The notes beneath the pieces were generated by a model that made no database searches, was not told the DNA's origin, and was given only the letters and a program-made list of their open reading frames with translations. Below, piece after piece: positions 1 to 8,248 of a DNA stretch of 25,075 nt (positions are counted from its first letter, which is position 1; every line of letters starts with the position of its first letter). The stretch lies in IMG/VR virus record IMGVR_UViG_3300025101_000170, positions 1-25,075 of that record. One strand, written 5' to 3'. Origin of the DNA: a virus. Made by a program: the position numbers and the translations under genes.

Positions 1-113
1 TCTGCTATAACTCTAACATACTCTATACCATCTGCAAAAGCAGCAGTTTGAGATGAAGATCCTGAAGATGCTAATTTTTCAGTTGTTGTTGGCTTCATTG
101 CTATGTATGACAT
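1..113 (-). CDS. Partial small phage protein (N-terminus only), in the head-gene operon
   Basis: Only the first 37 codons are inside the window; the gene continues past base 1. The protein begins MSYIAMKPTTTEKLAS and is Ser/Thr/Ala-rich. The start at 113 is chosen because AAGGAGA lies about 7 nt upstream on the minus strand; an in-frame ATG at 98 is a weaker alternative. It follows the decoration-like gene and a G+C-rich hairpin, so it is probably a late virion gene. I do not recognise the family and too little is visible to assign a role. Confidence 0.7.
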   Translation of the reverse strand, partial: MSYIAMKPTTTEKLASSGSSSQTAAFADGIEYVRVIA

Positions 114-130
114 TTATTTCTCCTTTAGTT

Positions 131-148
131 GGGGGTGTTGCCACCCCC
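131..148. repeat. G+C-rich hairpin between two late head genes
   Basis: GGGGGTG at 131-137 pairs perfectly with CACCCCC at 142-148 around a TTGC loop. No T-run follows on either strand, so it is not a classical intrinsic terminator. It lies just after the stop of the 156-503 gene and before the ribosome site of the next gene, a place suited to an mRNA-stabilising or processing hairpin. Confidence 0.6.
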
Positions 149-155
149 TAATTTA

Positions 156-503
156 TTATCTTCTTATCACGAATGTAATAAGACATTTTTTAGCTCCAGT
201 AGAGCCACCATCTGTAATGATTTCAATTGTACCATCTTCTTCTACTCTATTAGCAGCAGTAGGTGCAGATGAATCTACAGTTCCAGCAGCTGATCCTGAA
301 TGTGCAACAGTAATGCCACCACCAGTTATAGCTGTTCCACCAATCTCAAAAGATAGGGCAGCATCTCCACCTGATATAGCACCTTGTAATGCAGAGATAA
401 TTTTAATTACTCTACCACCATCAGGTACTGCAACAAATGTAGATGAAGCTGTACTAATATCTTCAATTTCAGCAGTTAAAAAATAGTCGTTTAATGTTCT
501 CAT
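156..503 (-). CDS. Putative capsid decoration / head-associated protein
   Basis: A 115-aa protein rich in Gly, Ala, Ser, Thr and Ile/Val with no Cys cluster or membrane segment, ending in a basic KKCLITFVIRR strand. The composition suggests a compact all-beta structural protein. It is the first gene after the major capsid gene, where phages often carry a head-decoration or head-stabilisation protein. The start is supported by AAAAGGAGA about 8 nt upstream. The gene is flanked by two strong hairpins (566-592 and 131-148), which fits a separately stabilised late mRNA. The role is inferred from position and composition; I see no specific family motif. Confidence 0.6.
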   Translation of the reverse strand: MRTLNDYFLTAEIEDISTASSTFVAVPDGGRVIKIISALQGAISGGDAALSFEIGGTAITGGGITVAHSGSAAGTVDSSAPTAANRVEEDGTIEIITDGGSTGAKKCLITFVIRR

Positions 504-565
504 GTTTTCTCCTTTTTATGTTCCGTATTATTGACCTCTTAATACTTCATATTTGGATTAATGCA

Positions 566-592
566 AGGGGAGTATTTTGAGGTTACTCCCCT
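566..592 (-). terminator. Hairpin after the major capsid gene (partial terminator or processing site)
   Basis: AGGGGAGTA (566-574) pairs with TACTCCCCT (584-592), giving 9 bp around a 9-nt loop, 14 nt beyond the capsid stop codon. On the minus strand the stem is followed by TTGCATTAA rather than a U-run, so read-through to the downstream head genes is likely. It may instead protect the 3' end of the capsid mRNA. Confidence 0.55.
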
Positions 593-605
593 ATACATGT
601 ATAGA

Positions 606-1553
606 TTATGATGTTGTTAGGTCGAATACTCCACCTGAAGCACCTTCATTTCTAGAGATCAAAGTAAGTTCAGCTAAAAGCTGTCTTTTCTCTGAGTCAC
701 CAGTTTTTGAAAGTTCATGCATAGTAAAGTCTCTTAAGAACCCAACTGCCCAGTAATCCATGTCTAGTACTAAAGCGTCTCTTTCTCTAGAGAATCTGTT
801 AGGTACTACTTCAAGATCACCGAAGTCAGAAGAATACACATCGATTGAAGTGTATAAAGTCTTATCTTCAGAAGCATCAAATCTTGTAGATCCACCTGTG
901 AATCCTGAGATCTTTTGCTTATTGAAAGGGCCTACCATGATTACAGATGGGTTACCACCTGAGTTCCATGTACCTTTGATAACGTCCTTCAACATAGCTT
1001 CTGTTAAGCCTCTTTGAGTTCCGTCATTTCTAGCGTCAGAACCATCAGCAGCTGTTGGAGATGTTCCATCGGCAGCTAAGTTATCATTTGTTGCAATGAA
1101 AGCTCCGATTGAACCAAATTTTCTAGCTGTTGATGCGTTACCAGCAACTCTTGCTTGGTTAGTTAATAAAGTAGACTCGATGTCTCTTTTTAACTCTTTT
1201 GATTTCTTAGCTATTTGGTATGCAAGTTCACTTGCTCTACCAGCTTTGTCTACTGCTTCTTGTGTACCAGTAATTACAACAGTCTTATCCATGATCTGTG
1301 TGTGGTTACCGATTCTTACAGTAGCAGTTGATGCATCTAAAGTAGCTTCGTCACCTTCGATTACAGCGTTTGATGTAGACGCTGAAGCCAAAGAATCTGT
1401 TTGCCACTCATGTTTAGTAAAAGAAGCTGTTCCAGTTCCTATACTTGACATAAATGGTGTTTCAGTTGGAGAAATATTATAAATAATATTCTGCAAATCT
1501 TCTCTATTACCAACAGCATCATACGTTTCAAATGTATTTGTTAATTGTGCCAT
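606..1553 (-). CDS. Major capsid protein, SU10 type (DUF5309-like)
   Basis: A 315-aa HK97-fold-type major capsid protein. The start (MAQLTNTFETYDAVGNRED), the INxSPTETPFMSSIG-like segment at about 25-40, the central EGDEA region and the C-terminal LLAELTLISRNEGASGGVFDL block match what I know of the SU10-type capsid family. The length is typical. Neighbours agree: the scaffold-like gene lies 38 nt upstream, with portal and large terminase further up the same strand. Codons look more G/C-rich than in neighbouring genes, as expected for the most abundant virion protein. AGAGG lies upstream of the chosen start. A 9-bp hairpin follows the stop. Confidence 0.93.
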   Translation of the reverse strand: MAQLTNTFETYDAVGNREDLQNIIYNISPTETPFMSSIGTGTASFTKHEWQTDSLASASTSNAVIEGDEATLDASTATVRIGNHTQIMDKTVVITGTQEAVDKAGRASELAYQIAKKSKELKRDIESTLLTNQARVAGNASTARKFGSIGAFIATNDNLAADGTSPTAADGSDARNDGTQRGLTEAMLKDVIKGTWNSGGNPSVIMVGPFNKQKISGFTGGSTRFDASEDKTLYTSIDVYSSDFGDLEVVPNRFSRERDALVLDMDYWAVGFLRDFTMHELSKTGDSEKRQLLAELTLISRNEGASGGVFDLTTS

Positions 1554-1591
1554 TTTTAATTACACCTCTGTGTTTAAAGTTAATTTAAAGA

Positions 1592-2632
1592 TTAAGACAT
1601 TGTAGCTTTTATTAATGCTGCCGCATCATCTAATTTACCAGTTCTTCTTAATCTAGCTTTTTGTTTCATTACTTTCTCGCTACTAATATCTCCACGAGTA
1701 ACGCCAGTGCCTGGCTTAGTTACTTTAGGTACATTTTTACTTTTTTTGTTAGATATTTTAGTGTTTTGTAAGTTATCAAACTGCATAGCTTTATATAAAA
1801 CTAAAACACTTTTTGCATCAAAGATATTATCCATTTCTTGTTGTGAAAAACCTTGATTTAACCCAAAAGTTTTAATGGCTCTTTTTATAGTAGGGCCTTT
1901 TTGAGGGTCGTTTATAATAGGTAATTCTCTTGCAAGAATACTTTGGTTTTCTTTAATCAACTCTTTCATTTTAGTTTGATTTTCCAAAGTTGTTTTTTCT
2001 AACAACTCTTTCTTTTCTAACTCTGCTTTAGTTTGATTTTCTTTTAACTCTAAATATCTACCTTTTTTTTGTAAAAAAGTATCGCGGTCATTAATCTCAA
2101 GGTCAGTCCAGTTAGTCCTTTCAAGTTCCTTTAACTCTCCATTCGTTTGTGAATTGTATGTCTCAAGTGCGTTTAAATAATTTTGTCTTTCTAAACGAGT
2201 TTTATCTAACTCTGAATTAAGTTCTTTTTTCTCGTCTGACAAAGACATGGTTTTTTTAGTGTAATCAGCGTGTCTATAATATCCTCTCTTTAACTCATCG
2301 AGGGTGACTTCACTTTCGTTGCCGTCTAGATTGACGGTGTAAGTTGGTTGTTCCTCTTGAGTTTCTGTTTGTACATCTTCAACTAAATTGTCATTAAGAA
2401 GAGCCTCATTTGTTTCCATTTGTGGTGTGTCTTCTATTTGCTCAACTGATTCGGTGTTTTCCATTACCTGTTCAGAAGTATTATCCTCTACTTCTGTTTG
2501 TACCTCAACTTCATTAGATGTCTCCTCTTTAGGTTTCTGTGAAGCTAAAATAGCAGCCTGTGCTGACGAAAGGTCAGTTACAGGAATTCCTCCAACATTA
2601 CTTTGTTTAGTGGGTATAGTACCTTTACTCAT
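1592..2632 (-). CDS. Putative capsid scaffolding protein
   Basis: A 346-aa protein with the usual three-part scaffold layout. An acidic, Glu/Gln/Thr-rich disordered N-terminal part covers about residues 35-95. It is followed by a VNLDG-type short domain with GYYRHADYT at about 115-130, and a long Lys/Glu coiled coil at about 130-220. The C-terminal end is basic (KKSKNVPKVTKPG, then KARLRRTGKLDDAAALIK), where capsid-binding helices normally lie. The gene sits directly before the major capsid gene, the standard scaffold position. The start overlaps the previous gene by 8 nt, implying coupled translation. No protease motif is visible. The assignment rests on architecture and position. Confidence 0.78.
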   Translation of the reverse strand: MSKGTIPTKQSNVGGIPVTDLSSAQAAILASQKPKEETSNEVEVQTEVEDNTSEQVMENTESVEQIEDTPQMETNEALLNDNLVEDVQTETQEEQPTYTVNLDGNESEVTLDELKRGYYRHADYTKKTMSLSDEKKELNSELDKTRLERQNYLNALETYNSQTNGELKELERTNWTDLEINDRDTFLQKKGRYLELKENQTKAELEKKELLEKTTLENQTKMKELIKENQSILARELPIINDPQKGPTIKRAIKTFGLNQGFSQQEMDNIFDAKSVLVLYKAMQFDNLQNTKISNKKSKNVPKVTKPGTGVTRGDISSEKVMKQKARLRRTGKLDDAAALIKATMS

Positions 2633-2888
2633 TTTTACCCTCCCTTATTTCGTTTTTAGCAATTTTACCATTATCTACAGTAGATATAAGTGTTTGCTTA
2701 AACTCCAACGTTGCTCTTTGTTGGTAATAAAGACTTTCTCTAGTTTTAGTATCGCTGGGTTCAGTAGAAATCCATGCTTGGTAACCTGCATTCAAAATTT
2801 GATTAAATGCTCCTACCACTACAGGACTCTCTAAAACGTTTTGCGCTTCTTCGCCAGTCTTTATCTTCTCGTTGTTATCTGTTGTCAT
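2625..2888 (-). CDS. Small conserved-type phage protein before the scaffold gene
   Basis: An 87-aa soluble protein. Its centre (SPVVVGAFNQILNAGYQAWI, then RESLYYQQRATLEFK) looks like two amphipathic helices, a pattern I associate with small proteins encoded between portal and scaffold in podovirus-like phages. The role is unknown. A ribosome site (AGGAG) lies inside the end of the upstream HTH gene, with which it overlaps by 14 nt. Its own end overlaps the scaffold start by 8 nt, so it belongs to a coupled translation unit. Confidence 0.72.
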   Translation of the reverse strand: MTTDNNEKIKTGEEAQNVLESPVVVGAFNQILNAGYQAWISTEPSDTKTRESLYYQQRATLEFKQTLISTVDNGKIAKNEIREGKNE

Positions 2889-3054
2889 TTTTTTCTCCTA
2901 TCTGTTTGATTCGATCTGATAAATTATCAGGTATCGTTTTTCTCCCAGCAAGATATCCCTTAATATCGTTATGTTTCATACCGGTATATAAAGATAACTC
3001 ATTTACTGAAATTCTATATTTCAACATAAGTTGTTGTAATTGTGTGTTATTCAA
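2875..3054 (-). CDS. Small XRE/Cro-like helix-turn-helix protein, TTG start
   Basis: A 59-aa protein read directly from the sequence. The segment ISVNELSLYTGMKHNDIKGY followed by LAGRKTIPDNLSDRI matches the XRE fold: helix 2, turn with Gly, recognition helix, then the G-R-K-x-I-P loop typical of Cro/CI-like proteins. The TTG start directly follows the TAA of the Lys-rich gene (TAATTG), which suggests re-initiation. It also keeps helix 1 (NTQLQQLMLKYR), which the later ATG at 3027 would cut. It is a candidate DNA-binding regulator placed oddly inside the head operon. No catalytic motif is present. Confidence 0.68.
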   Translation of the reverse strand: MNNTQLQQLMLKYRISVNELSLYTGMKHNDIKGYLAGRKTIPDNLSDRIKQIGEKNDNR

Positions 3055-3144
3055 TTATTTTTTCTTTTTCTTGTCTTTTTTCTTATTTTTTTTCTTTGGT
3101 CTTCCTACTTTACTACCGTAAGTTCCTTTTCCCATTGGACACAT
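3055..3144 (-). CDS. 29-aa Lys-rich micro-protein (GKGTYGSKVGRPKK type)
   Basis: A 29-codon gene beginning MCPMGKGTYGSKVGRPKK and ending in an almost pure Lys tail. The GKGTYGSKxGRPxKK signature resembles tiny proteins I have seen annotated in the head regions of marine phages. AGGAG lies about 8 nt before the ATG. The GRPKK segment resembles an AT-hook, so minor-groove DNA binding is possible, but this is inference. The stop abuts the TTG of the HTH gene. Confidence 0.65.
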   Translation of the reverse strand: MCPMGKGTYGSKVGRPKKKNKKKDKKKKK

Positions 3145-3154
3145 AATGTTTCTC

Positions 3155-3361
3155 CTATAAAAGTTTTAGTAATTGTGTAAATTTATCTGTCATTAATATA
3201 AATATAACTAAAGCTCCCCAAACAACATATTTAAATCTAAAAACCTCAATCTTTACATCTCTCATATCTCTTTCAATATGCTGTAAGTGATTGTTTTTTA
3301 TATCATTAATATCTTTTTTAATTAACTCTATTTCTATATTTAATTCGTTTAAATCTTTCAT
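3155..3361 (-). CDS. XhlA-like membrane protein: coiled coil plus C-terminal TM helix
   Basis: A 68-aa protein. Residues 1-40 form a heptad-like coiled coil (LNELNIEIELIKKDINDI). Residues about 46-60 (YVVWGALVIFILM) form one membrane helix, followed by a short amphipathic tail. This layout matches XhlA/hemolysin-type holin accessory proteins and some phage tail-associated membrane proteins. The start forms an ATGA overlap with the stop of the preceding 56-aa gene. A lysis role is possible, but its place among head genes is unusual and no endolysin is visible in the window. Confidence 0.68.
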   Translation of the reverse strand: MKDLNELNIEIELIKKDINDIKNNHLQHIERDMRDVKIEVFRFKYVVWGALVIFILMTDKFTQLLKLL

Positions 3362-3528
3362 GCTAATGGTAACAAATAAGTCTTTTTAGTATTGTTTTTA
3401 GCGATTTTTAAAGCATTTCTTTCTGATACTCCTCTTTTTTCTAACATTTTTATAGTTTTTGATAATGTTTTTGAGTATTCTCTTGGTGGTAATCCGCCAT
3501 ATACTGGAAAATCTTTATATATTTTCAT
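3358..3528 (-). CDS. 56-aa protein directly after the portal gene
   Basis: Read directly from the sequence: MKIYKDFPVYGGLPPREYSK, then a Lys-rich helical region (SKTIKMLEKRGVSERNALKIA) and an end at YLLPLA. Both ends use ATGA overlaps, with the portal stop upstream and the coiled-coil membrane gene downstream, which strongly supports translation. The middle could form a small helix-turn-helix-like bundle, but I do not recognise a family. The dense coupling argues for a real component of head assembly. Confidence 0.68.
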   Translation of the reverse strand: MKIYKDFPVYGGLPPREYSKTLSKTIKMLEKRGVSERNALKIAKNNTKKTYLLPLA

Positions 3529-5570
3529 GTTTTACCTATTCCTATTGGTCTTTTTTGAGTTGCTTCCAAAGCCAGTTCAGCTTCATTTATTTTCATTTGT
3601 TGTTTTTTCAACATTAATTCTTGTGATTTAATTGCTAAATTAATTTCAGATTCCTGTTTCTTAATACTAACTTCTTGTGCTTTTAACTGTGTATCTATTT
3701 CTAATTCTTTAGCTTGTAGTTGTAGTTTTTGCATTTCTAATTGTGATTTTTGCGCTTGTATTTTTTCATCTATACTAGGTTTTGGTTGTTTAGGTGGCAT
3801 ATTAGCAGGATTAGAAACAAATTGGTCTGCGTTTTTAAAACCAGCAGTTTCTATAAATTCTGTTACTGCATTGTATATATTTTGTGGTGATACTAACGTT
3901 CCCATACCACCTTGTTGTACTAGACTTTGTATTATAGTCATAATACTAGACATAGATTGTATTTTTGTTTGTTGGCTACCACTACCTATCCCAACGTTTA
4001 CACTACAATTTAACTTTTCTTTCCAACGTGAAACATCTACTGGTACAAATTTATTTCGTAAATAGAAGACTTTCTCCCTATCTTCATATCTTTGAATTAA
4101 CGAATAAATGTTTCTAAATAAATCTTTAATACCTGTTTCTGCAAATATACGAGCAATTAACTCTATTCTCTGCATAGAAGATTCTGTTGCAGCAGAAATA
4201 GCTCCTGATGTTACATGAGAAGTAAGTACATCAGGGTTTAACCCTTGTGTCATTTTAGATACTCCACTTCTTTCTTCTCTTACGCTATCTAAATACTGTA
4301 CCATCTGGAATGCGTATGGTTGTATAGAAGGTGTTGGTAAGGGTGTTACTGCGTTTGGAGCTCTCATTCTAACAATACCACCTGGCTTAGATGTGAGTAA
4401 ATCATCTAATTCTACTTGACCAGCTAATACAGCGTATCTAGCATTATTTGTTAAATACATATTATCTAACAAGTTTCTCATTATTGTAGATTTTATCAAT
4501 TGTATATCTTTTACTGTATCTGCTACAGACATACCATAAAATTTATGAGGTATAGGGAGTGGACAAATTGTTGAAAAAGGAATCATGTCTATTTCGACAT
4601 TATCTAGTATTATATTACCACCTTTGGTAATTTTTCTTAATTCTGCTATACCATCTCCATCATAATCTATTCTTGTATAACATTCATCTAACCATATTTG
4701 TCTAGTTGCTCCTTCGCCTTCGTCAGGGGGTATAGAATCATCGTCATAACTATATCTTGCTAGTCTTTCTTCATCGTATTCTGCTTGACTACTGTTATAT
4801 GTAGGTAAGTTTTCTATTACTTTCTCATCATATCCTTCTAAAATTAAATCAGTTACAGATTTTTTTACTCTATGACAAACGAATTGTGCAGATTCTATAC
4901 TCGTTGCCCTTCTAGATATTAAAAATTCTTCAGGTGGAACTGATAATATTTTTACTTGTCCGTTAATTTTTATACGTTGTACAACACAGTCATAGGTGTA
5001 AATAGCAGGTATAACATTACCCATTTCATCTTGAGTTTCTTTTTGTTGTAAATTTTCTGTTTTTTCTAATATTTTTAAATCATCGTTGGCTAATATTGCC
5101 TGATATTCTATTTCTGTTAAATTTGTGTATGTTTCTGTTTTAGATTCTACTTTTTCTTCCCAAAAATGTTTAACAACACCTGTTTTACTAATTAAAGCAT
5201 CTTTAAACACATCATATAAAACTTTGAAACCGTTGTTTTGCTTATTAAAAACATAGTTTACATAGTCTGTTGCTTGTTGCGCCATTTCAACATCTTCAGG
5301 GCCTTCAGGCTCAAACTCTGCTACATTGTTGTGTGTAGTAAATATTCTCATCAACGATGGCATTATATACTCTATTGTATCTCTTACATCAGTAGTAACA
5401 ATCTCAGACCTTCCGTCTATTTCGTTACCAAACTTTTCACCTAAATAGTATTTCATAGAATCTTCACGTTGCCCTGAAAGCTCACTATTCATGTGTCCGG
5501 TTGCATTTTGAACTTCGCTTTCTAAACGTGAAGCTAGTTCATCATTACTCATTTTTTTGGTTTTAGCCAT
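3525..5570 (-). CDS. Portal protein, P22-like family
   Basis: A 681-aa protein of the length expected for podovirus portals, the dodecameric ring at the capsid vertex through which DNA is packaged. The N-terminus carries the family pattern with ELSGQREDSMKYYLGEKFGN, GRSEIVTTDVRDTIEYIMPS and LMRIFTT within about residues 28-80. DYVNYVF and KDALISKTGVVKHFWEE follow. The centre contains WLDECYTRIDYDGDGIAELR and PLPIPHKFYGMSVAD. The last 90 residues form a long Lys/Gln/Glu coiled coil, consistent with a barrel helix. It lies two genes after the large terminase. AAGGA precedes the start. Confidence 0.92.
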   Translation of the reverse strand: MAKTKKMSNDELASRLESEVQNATGHMNSELSGQREDSMKYYLGEKFGNEIDGRSEIVTTDVRDTIEYIMPSLMRIFTTHNNVAEFEPEGPEDVEMAQQATDYVNYVFNKQNNGFKVLYDVFKDALISKTGVVKHFWEEKVESKTETYTNLTEIEYQAILANDDLKILEKTENLQQKETQDEMGNVIPAIYTYDCVVQRIKINGQVKILSVPPEEFLISRRATSIESAQFVCHRVKKSVTDLILEGYDEKVIENLPTYNSSQAEYDEERLARYSYDDDSIPPDEGEGATRQIWLDECYTRIDYDGDGIAELRKITKGGNIILDNVEIDMIPFSTICPLPIPHKFYGMSVADTVKDIQLIKSTIMRNLLDNMYLTNNARYAVLAGQVELDDLLTSKPGGIVRMRAPNAVTPLPTPSIQPYAFQMVQYLDSVREERSGVSKMTQGLNPDVLTSHVTSGAISAATESSMQRIELIARIFAETGIKDLFRNIYSLIQRYEDREKVFYLRNKFVPVDVSRWKEKLNCSVNVGIGSGSQQTKIQSMSSIMTIIQSLVQQGGMGTLVSPQNIYNAVTEFIETAGFKNADQFVSNPANMPPKQPKPSIDEKIQAQKSQLEMQKLQLQAKELEIDTQLKAQEVSIKKQESEINLAIKSQELMLKKQQMKINEAELALEATQKRPIGIGKT

Positions 5571-5584
5571 TATATTCCTTTGTT

Positions 5585-5809
5585 TTAATCGTAAAAAATA
5601 CTATCTGCTAGTTTTTTAAATTTTGTTCTTTTATCTTTAGTGTCAGCTTTTCCACCACCAACAAATGTTTCTTGTTCTTTAATTAAACTTTTTTCTCTAT
5701 CAGATATAGCTCCTGAAAAATTTCTTAAATTTTCAAGATTATTGAGCCTATCTTTAGTCTTCCCTCTTATTTTAGCTATTTTATTTTTAAAATCTTCTAA
5801 TGTTGCCAT
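5585..5809 (-). CDS. Small hypothetical protein between terminase and portal
   Basis: A 74-aa, charged and helical protein (MATLEDFKNKIAKIRGKTKD, later LADSIFYD) with no Cys cluster or membrane segment. AGGAG lies about 8 nt upstream, and only 9 nt separate it from the large terminase stop. A role in head assembly or packaging is suggested only by the neighbours. I do not recognise it. Confidence 0.68.
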   Translation of the reverse strand: MATLEDFKNKIAKIRGKTKDRLNNLENLRNFSGAISDREKSLIKEQETFVGGGKADTKDKRTKFKKLADSIFYD

Positions 5810-5818
5810 TTTATACTC

Positions 5819-7240
5819 CTATACTATTGCTACTTTAGGGCCTAATCGACCTTTTTTATGCCATCTAGATGTTTCAACATCTGCATGCCTTAAACTCATA
5901 ACAGCGTAACGTGTTGCCGCCATTAAATCATCTTTTAATTTAACCAATTTACCATCTTTCCTGTGATACATTCTGTATTCTTCAAACCAATCATACATTG
6001 TATTAAATACTCTAAATTTACCCTGTTCCATTCTAGTCAACATTTCCATTAACCCAGCTTCAACCGAGTTACCACCTTTTTTCTCACCCAAAGCTGGCGG
6101 ATTCTCAAAATGAAATGGTAACATATTTACACGAGCTGTACGGTATTGTTCTGCAAGTGTTATACCACTCCCTTTATCGTGTTGATATCCGTCATGAGGC
6201 CACGAAATTGGTATGAAATGGCTACCTTCACGACTATTTATGTGTGATGCATGGTAATCAGGTGTTTGTTTAGATTCTCGGTAACAATCGTAAACATATA
6301 CAATATCCTTATCTCTATCCCACGCAACCCAAACTACTGCTGTAGGGTGGTCGTAACCAAAATCTAGACCTGCGATTCTCGGAAAGTGCGAGGGTATGAT
6401 GAACGGGTCGCAGGTCAGGGTATCCTCATCTATAGGAAATACCAATCCAGAGCCAATCATTGGAATCCCTTTACTTCTCAACTCTCTTTCGTGTGGTGGT
6501 AACGCTGAAAGTATTTGTTCTTTCATGTCATCTGTTAAATGACTTGCGTCTTCCCAACCAGCTGTTATTAGAGCTTGTTTAGGTTTTAAGTTGGATGTAA
6601 AGTTTTGTACTACTTCTGTCATACCTGATTCAGGCGTAAACGTTAAATAAACTTGTCCTTGTCTATCTAGGGTACGAGTAATACATTGTGAGTATATATC
6701 TTGTGATGGTTCTTCGTCTAACCACACTAAATCTATAGACTCTCCCATAAATTTTTCTGCACCCATTTCATACGCTTTAAACGCAATTCTTGACCAACCA
6801 CCTGTAATGTGTTTAACCATAACTGATGAAAAAGCATTTGGTACTCCAGGCTTTCTTACAAAATCACCTAATAAATGCTTGGGAATACTACCTTTTCCTT
6901 TGTCATTAGGATTATCAGGTTGTCCAAATAACTCCCTTTGACAAATATCTCGTGTAGTTTCATTGCTCGCTCCACAAACCCAAGCCCGTATAGGTTTATC
7001 AAATCTTCTCCCTTTCCACCATTTAGGGTATAATCCGGTAGAGTGTATAGCCATTTCCATAGCTCCAACATAACTTTTACCAACCCTATTGGCAGCCATT
7101 AATAAACGTTGATTCGCCTCCAATCCGGTTTCGTGGAAGTTTTTTTGAAACCTGTAAGGCTCGTAATAATTTAACTTATTCTCCTCTGTCCGTTTTTTGA
7201 GGGTTTTTAGTATTTCGTTTACTCTTTTATTTTTGTCCAT
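5819..7240 (-). CDS. terL: Terminase large subunit (packaging ATPase and nuclease)
   Basis: A 473-aa motor protein that cuts concatemers and pumps DNA into the prohead. The ATPase domain has Walker A AANRVGKS at about 49-56, Walker B LVWLDEE at 171-177 and a coupling-motif-like TFTP at about 200-203. The RNase H-like nuclease domain shows GLDFGYDHPT with Asp293, WPHDG with Asp350, and DD at 437-438 before LMAATRYAV, giving the three acidic positions expected. The start at 7240 has no good Shine-Dalgarno; a promoter at 7273-7302 would give a leader of only about 25 nt. The small subunit is encoded more than 10 kb away. Confidence 0.95.
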   Translation of the reverse strand: MDKNKRVNEILKTLKKRTEENKLNYYEPYRFQKNFHETGLEANQRLLMAANRVGKSYVGAMEMAIHSTGLYPKWWKGRRFDKPIRAWVCGASNETTRDICQRELFGQPDNPNDKGKGSIPKHLLGDFVRKPGVPNAFSSVMVKHITGGWSRIAFKAYEMGAEKFMGESIDLVWLDEEPSQDIYSQCITRTLDRQGQVYLTFTPESGMTEVVQNFTSNLKPKQALITAGWEDASHLTDDMKEQILSALPPHERELRSKGIPMIGSGLVFPIDEDTLTCDPFIIPSHFPRIAGLDFGYDHPTAVVWVAWDRDKDIVYVYDCYRESKQTPDYHASHINSREGSHFIPISWPHDGYQHDKGSGITLAEQYRTARVNMLPFHFENPPALGEKKGGNSVEAGLMEMLTRMEQGKFRVFNTMYDWFEEYRMYHRKDGKLVKLKDDLMAATRYAVMSLRHADVETSRWHKKGRLGPKVAIV

Positions 7241-7272
7241 ATCGTAATTACAAAGCAGGGTGGGTCATCTCC

Positions 7273-7302
7273 ATTATAATACTTTTTCAAAATTGTTTAC
7301 AA
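7273..7302 (-). promoter_or_regulatory. Sigma70-type promoter for the terminase/head operon
   Basis: On the minus strand TTGTAA (7302-7297) is followed after 18 nt by a perfect TATAAT (7278-7273), 33 nt before the large terminase ATG. The expected start point near 7266 gives a leader of about 25 nt with no clear ribosome site. This is the best promoter match I found in the window. Confidence 0.55.
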
Positions 7303-7482
7303 GTACCAATGTACATTATTCGCCGAAAACACGTGAAAAAGGGTGTTATTCGCCCTGATATAAGGTTATTTGTGTGTGTATGGTAATGGTAGTAGTAGAT
7401 GAACTTTATTTCTGAGAATAATAAGTGAACTGGACGACCTCAAACTAATGGATTCGTAAAGGGGGTTAATGGGTATTTAATA

Positions 7483-7530
7483 ATATTATAATAAACTAAC
7501 TACAGATAACCTTATATTATAATAAACTAA
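7483..7530. repeat. 17-nt direct repeat pair in the control region
   Basis: ATATTATAATAAACTAA occurs at 7483-7499 and again at 7514-7530, a 31-nt period close to three helical turns. The very A+T-rich units could be a DNA-unwinding or protein-binding element. No protein partner can be named. Confidence 0.6.
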
Positions 7531-7755
7531 TAAACCAATTAACCTAATAAGTAATGGTTATTATTTAAACCCTTGTAATTACAACCCATAAGGTATTATT
7601 AAACTTTTATTTAACGTTATAGTGTGGGAAGAAGTACGTCTTTTAAACCCATAATACCACCCATATAACCTTATAATTATATAATAATATATATACTCTC
7701 CCCTTACATATAAGTAATAAAAATACACGGTATATATAGGTCTTCGGGAAATTTA

Positions 7756-7784
7756 ATAGGTATTGGTTTTTGTTTAATACCTAT
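7756..7784. repeat. Inverted repeat ATAGGTATT in the control region
   Basis: ATAGGTATT (7756-7764) is the exact reverse complement of AATACCTAT (7776-7784), with an 11-nt T-rich spacer. It may be an operator for a dimeric regulator or an RNA hairpin. No T-run directly follows, so it is not an obvious terminator. Confidence 0.5.
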
Positions 7785-8248
7785 AATGAAAATAATTACT
7801 TAATTAATTAATTATTTCTTGTAATTTGTATTATTTGGGTATACAGTATCTTTAGTGGGTAGTATTAATTTACTATATATGGAATTAACCACTTGGTAGA
7901 ATAATGTTTTAGAGTTTCAACTACCACAAGCCAACAAGAAACTAGGTACACCTACCAACCGGCAATCCGTTTGAGTAACGTTTAACAGTACCTTTAAGTA
8001 TTAACAGATATTTAACTCCACCCAACATTTGTTAGTTTGGGCGAAATTTAAAAAAATGGGAAACAAATATAGACTTATTGGTAAACATTAAAACCGGACT
8101 TAATTTAATAAAAAGGTAACATCCATAGGTACTGTACAGAGGTTTCCAACACCTAGTATTTTCCGATAATAAAGCCAGAGAGTTAATAAAACGGAACACG
8201 TGAAACATTAACATTTGTTAGTGTTTTTAATTGACCTGTAAAGGTAAT

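Noticed and set aside
2563-2578. CTGACGAAAGGTCAG on the plus strand, resembling a hammerhead core plus GAAA
   Set aside because: It is a simple short palindrome inside the scaffold gene with no separate stem II and no flanking stems.
4715-4740. CTGACGA on the minus strand inside the portal gene, a hammerhead-core-like word
   Set aside because: No stem II followed by GAAA and no pairing stems I or III; it is a chance word in coding sequence.
8032-8214. 60-codon open frame on the minus strand in the control region
   Set aside because: No ribosome site, aromatic-rich unlikely composition, and it lies in repeat-rich non-coding sequence between divergent operons.
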